From Apostichopus japonicus (lineage: Eukaryota > Echinodermata > Holothuroidea > Aspidochirotida > Stichopodidae): a stretch of 64,000 nt of DNA. The stretch spans positions 21,587,841 through 21,651,840 of the forward strand of contig NC_092575.1 in NCBI RefSeq assembly GCF_037975245.1, read 5' to 3'. The position numbers were made by a program, and so were the translations under genes. Shown here one piece after another: positions 19,691 to 33,320 of the stretch. Each line of letters starts with the position of its first letter. Positions within the stretch are counted from its first letter, which is position 1. Under the pieces are notes generated by a model. The model made no database searches and was not told where the DNA came from. It saw only the letters and a list, made by a program, of their open reading frames with translations.

Positions 19691-22600
19691 CCGATACAGA
19701 CATCATATATCAGAGAAAGTTCACTGTGAAAACAACTTTCTATCAATTGCGATGAAATCTCAAATTGTCTAAATTTCTTGAACTTTTAACCGCAGTTGCT
19801 CAGTTTGTGGTTTATGTATATGTCTCCTTCTATGGAAAGTTATTATCTTTTCAAAATGTGATATTATGTCAAATTCTTACTTCGTCTCATTTTATACTCA
19901 TTGTATCTATAATTATCATCATCTCATCAGCCGTCAAGTGATTTTGAATTAAGAGAGCTCAACAAATCACAATTTTTAATGATTGTAATATATGCGGAGT
20001 AATGTAATCCCCAGGTATATATGCAGTTATGAGATGTCGCTCCAAATAAAATTTGACGTTTTCGTCACGATTCGTCAAGATAAAACTTCCAACTGTTGAT
20101 CCAATCATACCCGTACAACATGGTGGTTATTAAAATTGATTTAATTTGTGTATAGATACTGTGACTATTACACTCTTGCATAATTAAAGTATAAAAAAAA
20201 CAAGCAAAGGAGGATTTATTTGGCAAGCAATCGGGGGACGGGGGGGCATCTTGTTAAAGAAAAGGTGTGATAGCATGAACTATAACTCCAGGGAGTCTCG
20301 TCTAAATATAATTTCATCAAAACAATTGTTAAGGTTAACAATTCAGACTATAACTATAAACAGTCTCCAAGCATCACTGCTAAATTGAGAGGGAAACGGC
20401 AGAACCAAACATCTTTTATCACTATCTTCATCTACATCATCTGGAACAATTCAAAAATAAATATCTAAAAGTATCAAAATATACTTCAGGGGTTGAATGT
20501 CCCAATTCTTGAAAATGGGGCAGTACATTCATCTGATTTTAACAACATTTTTAACAATCAACATTGTAAGTTTTTTCTTGGAACTTCAGAGATGTTTTGT
20601 TTTGTGTGGTTCTATCATGTAAGATATAATCTCACATCTGAATTTCAGACCATATATGGCTAAACAAATATTAAAGAAACAGTAATTTAATTTAAAAATT
20701 TACTAGTTACCTTACAACTTTAATGTCTATTATTTCTTTATTTTTTTCCATTTTATCATTTATTGCTTATCTCCTGCTGTCAGTTTGGAAATGGTGGCAG
20801 TGTTCATTCTTTTACCGGGTTGTGATTGGTTGAATAACAATGTAAAGATCAGATAATATACTCCAACTTAATACTGTACTGTACTGTTTTCAAGTTGCCT
20901 GCATTCACTTGATTGATGTAGTTTGCTTGTCGATTAGAATAAGAAATTAAAGCAAGGTTCTCCTTTCAACTCTTAAAAAACTTTCCTTCACCAATTTCCC
21001 CTCTCCCTTCCCCCTCCCCCTCTCCCACCAAACATATGACCCACTCCAAACATCTTTCCCTCCAAAGACAAATTTAATACAATGTAACAAAGGAGAATTA
21101 TTTTAACATTAATATCCTATCATATCTGCATGCATATTTCACGGAATGTCTGAACGTGCATTCCTTCAAAAATGTGCCGCATCATGGCAAGGACAAAAGA
21201 GGAACATAACAGATGTCGCAGCATCGATTACTTCAATTTTATTCTTAAAACCAAAGTCCAAATCACGAGGGTAGAAATGAGGTCCAAAAGAGTAGATAGA
21301 ACTCCCCAAAGTCCTACGCAGTTGTTTGACTAACTAAACTTTGCTAGCCTCAACCCTCAAGGGATTTTCCAACTCAAATTCCATTAAAGCCAGTCATGTC
21401 AAGGGAAGTCTTATCTCATAAGGAAAAGAAAAAATATGAGGCCCAATATGAGATCAGCCGGAATATATGTTTGCAGCACTATAGTACAGTGATATCAATA
21501 GTGCCATTTAATAAATTGCATAAATTAGGATGAGATGGAAAAAGTGATAGTACAATGGTGTACAAGCCCTTACTGTCGTAAATTTCCCAAATGTTCTGAG
21601 CCACGTACGTACATCTTTCTTGGATTTATCGAGATGATTATAATTAAACGGTAAATTTGATTTTACAGAGACATCTGCTCTGATAACATCACAGACCATG
21701 TATGCCTCCTATATATTCTACTTGCTGGAGTATTAAAGAACAGATTTATCTGGTAATAATTAATTATCAAACAACCGCATAATTCAGAGGTTAGGGACAA
21801 AATAATGAAATGGAGTTTTCAACTATTATTTTCCTTTTCAATATATTTATATATTATTGTCACATCAATCGCTTGTGACCAGAATATCCACTTTGATCAT
21901 GACACCAGGGGAAGGCAACCACTTATACTGCCCTCCCTGCCCCCCCCCCCCCCACTGGTACACAGAACATTATAACAAAAATTAAAAATAGTAGTGTACA
22001 ATACATAAATTAAAAAATGTATGTTTTCAACCTAAAGAGTAAAAAAGGCTTTAACAGTGTTTCAAAAGTTGCAAAATACAGGCTCACTAGTTTGCATCAT
22101 AACCGTCCTTCCATTTTACCAAAATTTCTCAAAGTGAGGGAGAGTGACACCCCTCCCCTTAGAACAGTCATGGACAACATTTCATCATAAATACCCTTCC
22201 CACCTACCCGCCCCCCCACCTTCCCCCCTTCGTGCAAAAATGGTGGTTGTACCCGCACAGCATGACATAATTTCTATTATTAGATAACTGCATGATTATA
22301 CGGACTGTGAAGACTTTCCATTATTTTCCAGTACATATAATCAGGGCAGGGTTATATTAGAGGTTAATATTCTCATCTGCAATTATCGTTAAAAAACCCA
22401 ATCGCCAAGCTGGCTCCTGTAAACTACCGATGTTGAAGGGTCACTCCTCCTACAAACTAAATACAATTGCCATCTGGCAACGGGCTTGTCATTCACTATA
22501 GAATTTGTCTCTGGCTAAACCAGCGTCATCTACTTCGTCTCGAGTGTATCTCTGTTGACATATCTGGAATACCTCATTCCAGATAAAATATCGCATTTCC

Positions 22601-25600
22601 AATATATTTTGTGAACTATGCGAAGCGTTATCGGCGAACTAATGGCTGTCGATCGGTTCCACCAAACCAAAGAAAGAAGTAAGGAAAACGAGGTGTGAAA
22701 TGGTTGTTAAATTAGGTCCCGACACCGGCCTTTGATAGAAACATGTGACAGAAACTAATTTAAAACCATCACAGTTCTTGATGGGCAGGAATTATCCCTC
22801 CCCAAACATATATACAACCTAGTGGAAAATCTTCTCCAAAGTAAGCCTTTTGTGGTTGTTACCAGGTGACGCGTGGCAGTTGTAACCTTTTAAAATGCAA
22901 TATGCATGTCGGTGGATGTTAGTGAAAAATTCACTTGCTATTTCTAAGATGATTGAGTGACTTTCTTATTCGATAAAAGATGTAACAGGTTTTTATTGGA
23001 TGTAGAAGATGCAAAGAACATGGTGTTATGCATTGATCACTTGGCTCCTCAAACCTGAGCTAATTGTTTATGTGTCAGGTAGATTTGGGACAGTTTTAAA
23101 ATAATTGTGAGGAGCGAAAGGATTCCCCAAAAAAGGAAAAGAAAAGGTTACATCTAACTGACTCTAATTTTCCATAGAGTAACTAATCTAGTGTGACAAA
23201 TATCAAACGTTGAGGTGACTAAGATAAGTTTATCCCAATATAATGATTTTTTTTTTTATAAAGGACACAAAACCTGACCTTTACATTTTGACTAATTATG
23301 ACATAGATCTTTGAGAAGATCAAGTTCACAAAAACAGCTAAGAGAAAAAACTTTGCTTCATGTTGTGGGAGATATAATTGTGATCAAGTTTGAGCAATCA
23401 TCTTAATTTGCAAATCTGTGATGTCATAGTGCCGATTATATGGATCTAAACCTTTGACTTTTATTTTCTCTTAAATTTGCTACATTTTTGTATATTATTT
23501 CTTCCTCCATATATTTAATGGTATAGAATGTTAACTGTGTTGACAAAAAAATCGATGTCATCATTAGGTCATATGTAAATTAGCTTCAGTTTTCTTGGTT
23601 CTTTGTATTGTGGTGCCCAAGGAATATACCCCTCTTCAAACCTCCAACATCCTCAGTTAAATCTTCAACAGAGCTGAACCAATATGAAATGTAGTTGTAC
23701 TATACGTTGGTCTGAAACGGCAATGTTCAAACGGCATGATGATTTCGATATTTGCAGTTAGCTAAAGTTGTGTTCTAGTGTACATGTACGTCTCTAATAC
23801 AATTGCCATCACATGTGTTATGATCACCAAGAGTAATGTTAGGCTCAAAGGGTAAAGCTGAGGTTCATAGGATCTCATCACCTCTTCAACTCAGTATACA
23901 ACAGAGAGGGTGACATTGCACATACAATGTACCTGTTACAAACTTACAATCTCTATCACAGAAAATAAACATTACAATAAAAGAAAGGAAAGAGGCCAAA
24001 ACTAAAAGCCTGTGTGGCTCTATGATGTCATATTTAGACTTGACCAAGTCTTCAGTCGTTTGGTGCAGTGAATTAAAGTCTCAATACGAGTTTGCTGATG
24101 AATTTCGAGTAAAAAACTTCTGAATGTTTCTTATTCTAAATGCATTATGACCAGGTGGGTTTAATGGAGAAAAGCTGTCGCAATTGAAAGAAAGAATTTA
24201 TTTTCTGTTGTCCTTTTGGTGTAAACAATTTACCGCAAAATCACTGCGACTGCCCATATCAGCATGCTCATTACACAAATGTAACCTATATATTTCTGGT
24301 CCTTTCGAATGTTTTATGCCATAACCTATAATATAGCGAGCTGTCTATACCGGTAATGAAACTTTCAGAATGGAGAGGAGCGCTTGATAATTAAGTCTCA
24401 CTAACTTACCTGTTTCATAATTTATTAGCCTCCGAGCTGTAGACGAGTTTGTGATGTTTCTTTTGAGCAACATGATGAAAATTTGTAATGTTAATTACCC
24501 AGAAATTGACAAATTAATGTCAAGTTCTCGTTTAAATTAATAGACTAAAAAAGAGGATAAAAACAATTGGGAAACATTGTTGGTAGTCGTTATAATCTTT
24601 GTTGCAAATGTGAAGACATGTCTCTTTGGGGATTTTTCCTCAAAATTTAAGTCCTTTTTATTAATCAGTTGGCATGATTGCTCCTCAAGAAAGAAAGAAA
24701 GCAAATTACCATGGACTGCTGTCAGTTTTATCACATAAAATATTCTAAATAAAAATATGTAGGATACTTGAAAATGAACTCTGGAGGAGATTATGAATAA
24801 GATTTGCATATGCAGACATTGTTAGAATATCAAATGACGCACACATTCTTTTCTACCTGTCTGATTCTGTTCATCATTTACGGGCAAATTCTTGCAGATT
24901 TTTCTGGTTGTCCCTCTGACAACTAGGTCTTGCAATTTGGTTGTAACACAACAGCAAATTTATTTGTCCGTAAAAATGTTGCAAAAAGTAACTTTAAAGT
25001 TAAAAGTTTAATGACAAACTTGAAACTTATATACCTTCTAATGAGAGATGAATAGCACACCAGCTGTGGGCCAGTAAATTGTAAAGCTCCCAACATATAT
25101 AAGCCTACCATTAATGCTGTCGTTGTTTTCAGTATCGCCTCCAAAGTAACGGAGGAATTGATACCAATTTAATCATTTTACCTATAAACAGGAGAAGGGG
25201 GGGGGGGTTACTTAGTCACATTATCTGAATTTAAATAAAAAGACTAGTCGTCGTCCAAACAACCTCCAAAGCTCAGATTTATTTGTCTGAACAGAAATTT
25301 GGAAGGCAACCCGAGTCATTAAGTCACGTACAGGGTCCTAACTTTCCATAATCTTGAGTTATAAATCACGATTAAAATGGCTCGTGGTAAAGTATTAAAT
25401 GCAATTTAAGAATAAAATTGGTGATCAAATTCTATAATTATCTAATTGATTAAAGATTAATTTAAGTGCCAAAATATTTTTTCTTTATTTAATGGGTTTT
25501 TTTTCGTATTAAAGTAATATACAGAAAATGTATACCTTAGCAATTACAATTAACTCTAACAACTCAAACGACCTTGGGGTATAAAATGAAATGAAAATAT

Positions 25601-28600
25601 GGTAGATCCCTCAACAATCAAGAAAATCTTACCCGAGGCATGAATATTTTGTTTTGAGCTGCAGCGCAATTAAACTCTCAGATCAAAAATATGAATTTTT
25701 GATATCATGATATATCCTACCAGGCAAGTAGGTTGAAAAGTTAACCCTCTGCGTAAGATTGTAAAAAATACAGCGAAATGCATTGATGGATATTAAGCCC
25801 TTCCATAAGGAGATTGTTCAGGTACATGACATATCTTGGCTTCTTGTAAATCTTGTGTTTTTGAAATGAGTTAGATACAGATGCATACAGAGAACCAATA
25901 TTTTTAAAAATTATACCAGTGGCGGTTAGGTAGTATAGGAAAGTGCGTTAGTGTGGTAGGAGACATATATAAGAGAGGAGTGAATTAAATACAGAAAACC
26001 AATTTGTGTCCGCGGCCATCCTCCTAATGTAATCTTATATTTCATTAGTTTTAAACAACCTTGCCTTAATTAATAAACCTGGTGCATATATCTTGATAAA
26101 GCTAAACTAACAAATGTTTTAATTAAGCACTGCATTTTCCAATTATGGTCAGGAACAGTATAAGGATTAAAGTCAGGAACATGTCATAGGGAAAATTAAG
26201 AAATTGCCTTGGATTATCACTGACATATTTTTTTTTCCATTAATTATCTGTGTTTACCTTATTAAACCAATTACTTAATTTTGTGCAAAAACAGTCGCTT
26301 GCTCATAAGTACGGGATGCATTAAGACCTTGACAAGTAAACAAAGAGCTGTTGAATTTAATGTGAATGACTTATGGACATGTTGTGTTTCCTTTGGCTGA
26401 TATAACATTCTGTGGTATGCTTTTTTTCTTAGTTTGAACTTGCAGTACACTTGTATATGCAGCCGTGATTTCTCTCTCGGCTAGCTGAGCTTCACGAATG
26501 TTGCCTGGTACATATTATAACTGAAAGGTAAATGGGATGGAAATCCCTTGAGAAGCATGTATCTAACATGGGTCAGATAAAAACTAATTTATAAAATCGA
26601 TAACACCCCATGGATGCACTATAAAGTTTACTCATCAAATATTATGTTCTCCACATTCTTAGATGCAGTGTTACTTTTCGCTCATTTTAATTCACCTCTG
26701 GAAGCTATATGCACGATTTGCTTTAAGTTTGTGCGATAAGAGACTGAATTAATCAACCGTTGTTTCAATTAAGTTCTCAATTAAGTTTTCAATTAAGTTC
26801 ACATGAATTAGGAATTTGAGATAGTACGAATAGGAACACGATACCATAAGATACAAGAAAATCTTGTGTTTTCGCAAGCGATAGATTGACGTGATATATG
26901 CATAGATGTCAAAGTCTATTTGGCTGGAAGACGCATTTATCGTATGATAATAAGTTGAAACTCTTTCAACCTTTTCCATAGCATCGTATGGCATGTAGTA
27001 CGTGACAAAAGGCCATATAATTACACAACTTCGACTTCTTCTGTTTTTGTTTTTCTTATCCAGAATCTACTTCATAACCTTATGAACCCTTATAGTTTGT
27101 ACTACTTATTTTAAATGCATGCGAGTGAACTCAGGATATTTTTATTTGAATATTAGAAGCCATTTGACGAAAGATAAAACAGTCATCTCGAATTTCTCAT
27201 GAGGTACCCCACAAGGTACAAAGAAAACAGATGTCATATATCTGAGCCGAGTGAACATTTATGATAATATGGTCATTTTTATACCTGTCTAATTGTATTC
27301 TTTCATTTTGTGATCTCTCATTGAATAATGAGGTTATGCTTTCTCCATGGCAATTAAAATTCACTCAAGAAAATAACATTTATTATTTTATAAAATTTCA
27401 AACCAGTTAGCAACTAAGATTACCCCTTGACATGGAATCAAACAAAACATCAGAATACTTATAAATTTTCTGTGAAACAAACCCACCCTCCCTGCCACAC
27501 CCCCCCCCCCAAAATAAACCGATCAGTATACCCTGAAATTCTTTAAGACTGTCACCATGATACCACAGTACAATAGCCTCCAGTTCATTCCTGAGTATAA
27601 ACAAATGCCAATGCTATATATCGGATGCCCTCAATACATGCACTGCCAAATTGCACTACCCTTCAAAAACTGGTAATAACCATGTAACACATTATAGCTC
27701 CCCCTCTGACCCATTTATATTTTGATGTCAACACCCGCTTGGAATCTAACATTTGCGAAGACCTACAAGTATGTTTGTACATGTGTATAAAATTATCCAT
27801 TCGAATCTTGCCTGTCCATCCGGGAAGAAGTCTTTGTAGGTTAGCATGTACACATTAATGCAAACAGACATTAACAATTAACTGACCTAGTTTAAAACGA
27901 ATAAAATGACCCAACCAAATGGAATATCTCTCCCACAAATCTCTTGAATTCAGCAGGCAATAAATTTCCTCTTGAAAATAGTCAAATTTAATTGCTCTTG
28001 ATCTTATATCTCCTGATCGATGCATAATTTGAAATTTGGAATAAAGATTGTGGCCCTGTCGCGTGTTTAATTCCAATTATTAATTATATACTTTAATTGT
28101 ACTTTAATCGTTTAATTCTAAAGGGTGCATTGCCCCCGTCACAATCAATGCAAGAAGATTAAAATTACCTTAGGGGGGAAAATGAAACTCTCACCAGAAT
28201 GTAGAAATTCTTTAAAAGTGATCAGTATTGGCCTCAAATTGCAGTCATGTGTCGCTAAACGTTTCCAAAAAGTAATTTTCTAAATTGGTTTTTACTTTTA
28301 AGAACTGAAGTTTATACTCATAGTATTCATAAAGACATTCAAAGAGGCCTCATTAAGTTAAAAGTTTAATTTCTAAAATAATTAAAAAGGAAAAATTTCA
28401 TGAGGGAAAAATATGGTGAGGATAACATAAAAGAGCTGAAGTATTAATATAAATGAAAATTAATTAATTAATAGACATTTCATATTTGTTGTGACCTTGA
28501 GAGTATGGAGCAGAGGCTAAGGGTCATACTGCCCTGTCGTATTCCCACTTCCACCCTCGACCACACCCCAAACCCCCCCCTCCCCCACCCCATAGCAAAA

Positions 28601-28793
28601 GATAAATAACAAAATAAAGTAGGATTGTGCTAAAACTTGCTAAGCCTTAATTACAAAGGTTATGTTCCCTAATATGATGACATTACAGAATAAAAAATTT
28701 CTCAGTGAAGGCAAAATGCTGTATTATAAAGAAAGATCACAAAATGTTTCACAAAAATTTGGAACATGACTTGCAAATTGATGTATGTCAGGC
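19691..28793. other. Long stretch with no supported gene
   Basis: About 9 kb of AT-rich sequence with C or G runs (around 20225, 21940-21953, 22210, 25198, 27500) and a triplicated 12-mer (CAATTAAGTT plus two bases) at 26764-26800. It looks like intronic or intergenic DNA. Open frames here are short and carry no known motif. Confidence 0.4.
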
Positions 28794-29060
28794 TTTCCTA
28801 TTGGATCAAGTATTTCAAGGCATGTAATTTTGACTCAATCATTATTGATATCGCCTTACTTGTATGTATAGTGATCACTGTATCTTATCATAGCAATGAC
28901 TAGAGCTTTGCTATTGGATGAAGTATTTCAAGGCATGTGATTTTTGCTTAATTATAATGCCTAATATTTTTATTACAGGGGTCAAAGTATCTTAATTATC
29001 AAAGCATACATATAGTTTTCCAATTGGACATAGTCTTTTAAGAAATGTGATTTTTTATCC
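28794..29060 (+). repeat. Degenerate tandem repeat, unit about 110 bp, three copies
   Basis: TTTCCTATTGGATCAAGTAT at 28794, TTTGCTATTGGATGAAGTAT at 28907 and TTTTCCAATTGGACATAGTC at 29016 each continue with TTCAAGGCATGTGATTTT-like sequence. Copy divergence increases toward the third. Confidence 0.8.
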
Positions 29061-29265
29061 ATTCCAATTGATACAGTGGTCTTATTTGGATTAATTTTTT
29101 ATACTGTATTCTAAACATATTTCATACTTCACTTACATTATAGACTAACCAACCGTACCTGTCCTCAACTTCACTGTGTTTATATCAAAAACCAATCTTT
29201 GTAGCAAATGTTAAATATAGGACATTACTGGAGAGGGTCACACACACTGCTGACTAAATTTAAAT

Positions 29266-29681
29266 ACATGTGCCTTGCACCTGCATGAACAGTATTGTAC
29301 AATCATAAGAAGTTTTGCCTTGACATCCTGTAACATGCAGGCATGTGCTCAGGAATATTTGAAAGCCGGGCAGATTGTGCGGTAGTGTGATCCACTATTC
29401 TGTGCCATGTATTCCCCAGATTTTGTTTTGGTAAAATTTGTAAAATTATCATAAAGAAATTACCAGGCGGAAATGTTTAAAATACTGTTTGTGCTGGGCG
29501 GCATTCAGAACTGCTGGGCTCAGTGTGAGCACATCCCTGAACATGTATGTGCCTTGCACCCACATGCACAGTTACTGTATGTACAATCTTAAGATGTTTT
29601 GCCTTGACAGCCTGTAATAGTACATGTGCCATGCACCAACATGAAGTTTTGTACAATCATAAGATGTTTTGCCTTGACAGC
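29266..29681 (+). repeat. Tandem repeat, unit about 70 bp, three copies, split by a small transposon
   Basis: Copies at 29266-29337, 29541-29619 and 29622-29681 share ACATGTGCCTTGCACC, GTACAATCATAAGATG and TTTTGCCTTGACAGC. The element at 29340-29538 separates copies 1 and 2. Confidence 0.85.
29340..29538 (-). mobile_element. MITE-like element, copy A
   Basis: Bounded by inverted ends GCATGTGCTCAGG and GAGCACATCCCT. The interior (GCCGGGCAGATTGTGCGG, GAAATGTTTAAAATAC, GAACTGCTGGGC) aligns on the opposite strand with 62831-63128. AACATG stands on both sides, at 29332-29337 and 29540-29545, consistent with a short target duplication made inside the tandem repeat. No coding capacity. Confidence 0.75.
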
Positions 29682-32600
29682 AGGCCTGTTCGGTACATTT
29701 CACATATCCTTTACACCTATGTTCTCGATATAACTACCATCAGGTGATCAAGTACCTATCAATCTACACATATCTTTATGAATTAATGACGAAGGTTCTC
29801 TAGACACAAGGACAACACATACCACATATTGTAACTGTACTGTTAGCAGTGAGTCTGAAGGTGATATACATCTCCCTGTTAGAATGGGGGTTGATACTCT
29901 CTTTAAATGATACATTAGACATGAATGTATGCATAAACTCCAATTGAAAGGCATGAAGTTGCCTAGCAACTATACTTGACATAGCAGAGTAATTTTAAGT
30001 GTCCAAATTTTGTGAAGCATTTTTGAAGGCTCTGAACTTTTTTTACTCTTATAAAATACTATGGGTTCTATGTAAAAAAAAAAACTGCTAAACTTACTGT
30101 ACATCTTTGGATTTGTACAGTATAGCAACTTCACCATTCTGCAATGCGATACTAGATCAAATTACTCACTATTGGCTAATATGACTAATATGGCTAATAT
30201 TGGCTACTATGACAGTCCACCCTGACCATAAATTGGAAGGAGATATGCCACACATTCAAACATTTAAACTTTAGAGCAATCTTATACGCTGATTTTAATA
30301 TAAAGGTACAAAGAGGCCTCAAAGAACTAGCAGAAACGTTTACAAAAAAACAATTAAAATACATTCAGATACCCTAAAATTCATTTGCTGCTACATTCTA
30401 GAATCTATTTTGCTTGCTTGTGTTCAAGACTTGTTAATTCTGTTCTGAAATGGATCATTATTTCTCTAGGTGATGGTTATATCTTCAACGATACCCTTAG
30501 CATACTAAGTCAGTTCTAGTTTATATGCAACTTTTGTAATCCCTCTGATATTCCATAACCTTTTGGGATATAGTTTCCATTTAATAGTGACGTACATGAT
30601 CCAAAAAACCTACTTTTCATTCTGACATTAGGGACACGATCAGTTGTCTATAGAAACAGACTTACATTTATACTACTGTTGGACAACATAATAATCTTCT
30701 GTGTCATACTATAAATAGTATAACCGGTTATTACTATTCGGTGACAGGGATGATGATAGACCACGGCAAGGGAATTCATTAATGGACCGTGACTTTACTG
30801 TATTGAAATCTCTCTTTTATTAGTCCCCACTTTACCACAAGCAATATTTACTTCCCTTGCTGTATCAATCATGTTTTTTCCAATGTAAAAGTAAATGAAG
30901 GAGTCCTCCTCAAAAATTTTTTTTGTTGTACATCACTTGCCATTAATCCAACACTATATCACTGTTCTTCTCTTATATATGAAAGTATCATATTTCACTC
31001 CCAACTTTCAGTTTTAATAGAAAAATACAAACAATATTTCAATATATCCTTCTCTTTTAAAAAAAAAAAAAAAATGGATCTCAAGGCTGGTGACATATAC
31101 GTAAATTTATTGCTGAGATACGGTATCAATTTGAAAATGAAACCTTTAAGTAATAGTACAAAATATCTGACTGCAGCAGCTAGGCCGAGTTGATTTACAC
31201 GCAGCCACATTTATCTTCTGGTTTCCTCCGGGATTCAATAACACGACTACATGTACAAGCTTAAATAGATAATAAACATAAAAAATGTTGTCCAAGAACA
31301 TTAAACACTACTGGGGAAATAGATCTTCTTAAATTTAAAGAACAAAACGACTGATAGATGGTCACATACCAATCACACCATAAATCAAACATGTTTACTC
31401 TGAATATTTCTGAACTAACGATGATGACACCGCAATTAACTCCCAGCTATAGTCCTCACTCTCTTACAAAGCTGGGAGTAACTTCTCGCAACGACTGGTA
31501 ACGATAAAGTTGGTATTATACAACACAGGATCTCTCTCCTGACTGGTACTGTACGTCCTGGCCAGTATTAACGACCTCTTAAAATGATAAGATGAGAAAC
31601 TACAAAACGCCAATGGTTTACACTATTACAATAGAATGGCTTATTGGGCTAATATAGATAAATTTCATTATTACAACGCCATAAATTTTGGAGGGCTTAA
31701 TTCTTTGCATATTTCTGGACAACACTGGTTCAATCATCTAATACCAGCAAACCACTTTAATTCATCATCTATGGATGGTTTCAAAATTATAGAATATAAA
31801 ACTCATAGCAAAGTATCGCCAGCTACTTATTTTCTTCAGATATATATAACTTTAGTTTATATTATAAAAATGCTGCAGGGGCATATAATTTACAAACGAC
31901 AAATATTGTAGGCGTAAACCCTTTTCCATGTCACACTATTGCAATCAGATAAGAAGACAGGTTATTACCCACAAGGGTAACGGAATATCAAAATTGTGTA
32001 TATACAGGGTCATATAAAGGTGAACAGCTGAGGAATATTGTGGGTGTACATTGTTAAAAGGTTACCGTAGGGTCAGGGTATTGTAGACGGGGTCTAAAAG
32101 ATTCATGGAAGTATCTGGTGAATGATGGTGTGTGTCCATCGTAAATGTTTGGTTATCTGCTTTGGCCCAGACCACAAGCGACTTTCTCCGCACTTCATCA
32201 AACAGTCAAATGCATAAATTTTAAAAAGCTCTTAAAAGTCTCAAAATGTAAATTGAACAGTTTCATATTCAACAAATTTACTTTAACAACTGTGCAATCA
32301 TTTTGTCCTGAGTTTCACCTGACGAGAAATTAAAGGCAATTAACAGTCAATCAAACATGGTGACTTTTCATTAAAAAGACAAATTGTTTACCTTACATTA
32401 ATGATGTATATTTATATTCAGATTAGTTTTTGGGTAAATAGAGTGCATACATTCAGTAGTTTTGCACTGTATGCTGACTTTCACACATGTAGGATTTAAT
32501 AGGACTGAGATGGTTCCATTTACATCTATATCAGTTTTTCATATCAATATTTTTTAACCACCAAATAATCAAAGGCAAACTAGAATTTTCAATATATTTA

Positions 32601-33252
32601 AAATATATTATTTTCAAATGGAAAGTTGGATATTATCATTTAGCCCAGCCGAGTGGCATGACATTTGAATGTATGGAGGAGTGTGTGTGGGGTGTGGTGG
32701 GGAGAGAGGGATCGAGGGGGAGAGGGAGGGCAAGGAATGCTACTGCAGGCAATGCAAGCTGGTCCCACTGGCATCAGTGTGAGTGTGGAGTGCAAAGCCA
32801 TCTCTGTGAGGTCAAGGGGGCCTGTCAATTGGGCAAAGCCCCTTGAACCTTTCTGCTTCGTAATTTCTCAAACTTTAATCAGCAGAAGTATGGAGGTATA
32901 ATAAAATACTATAGTATTAGTCTTTTAGTATCTGTATCTTCTTGACTATTTCATTCGCATATTGTATACTTCATTTGGGAATGGGAGTGATGTGGGGGGG
33001 GGGGGTAGGGAACAGCAATTTTGGAGAGGCATGTGCTCCCCATGGAGACACCATGCACTGATCCAGCCATGGAATGTTTAATGTGGAATATTTACCAATG
33101 TCATCGTACAAGATCCCCAAAGTTACTGGAGCTTGATATTTATGAGCCAACAGGCTTTGACAACAGACTCCTAACAATTATATCTTCATTGACCGGTAGT
33201 GACCAGTCGTTTGAGAAAGTACAGTATTAAAGGTTTGCCAGTTCACTCTATG
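29682..33252. other. Stretch with no supported gene
   Basis: AT-rich. Contains an ATTGGCTAATATGACTAATATGG short repeat near 30171-30210, a 14-base A run at 31059-31073, and a purine-rich patch at 32680-32740. No exon recognised. Confidence 0.4.
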
Positions 33253-33320
33253 AATGGTAGAGTATGTGACAACGTTAGTACTGAGGTTGTGAGGAGACAG
33301 GTAAATGAGGAAGTGAAGGA
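33253..33320 (-). mobile_element. Fragment of a DIRS terminal repeat
   Basis: Bases 33284-33304 are identical over 21 bases to the DIRS right terminus (AGGTTGTGAGGAGACAGGTAA). The match continues imperfectly on both sides (GGTAGA upstream; GAGGAAGTGAAG against GAGGAGCGAAG downstream). It is read in the same orientation as the right end at 15361-15500. No DIRS coding sequence accompanies it, so it is a solo or severely truncated relic. Confidence 0.7.
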
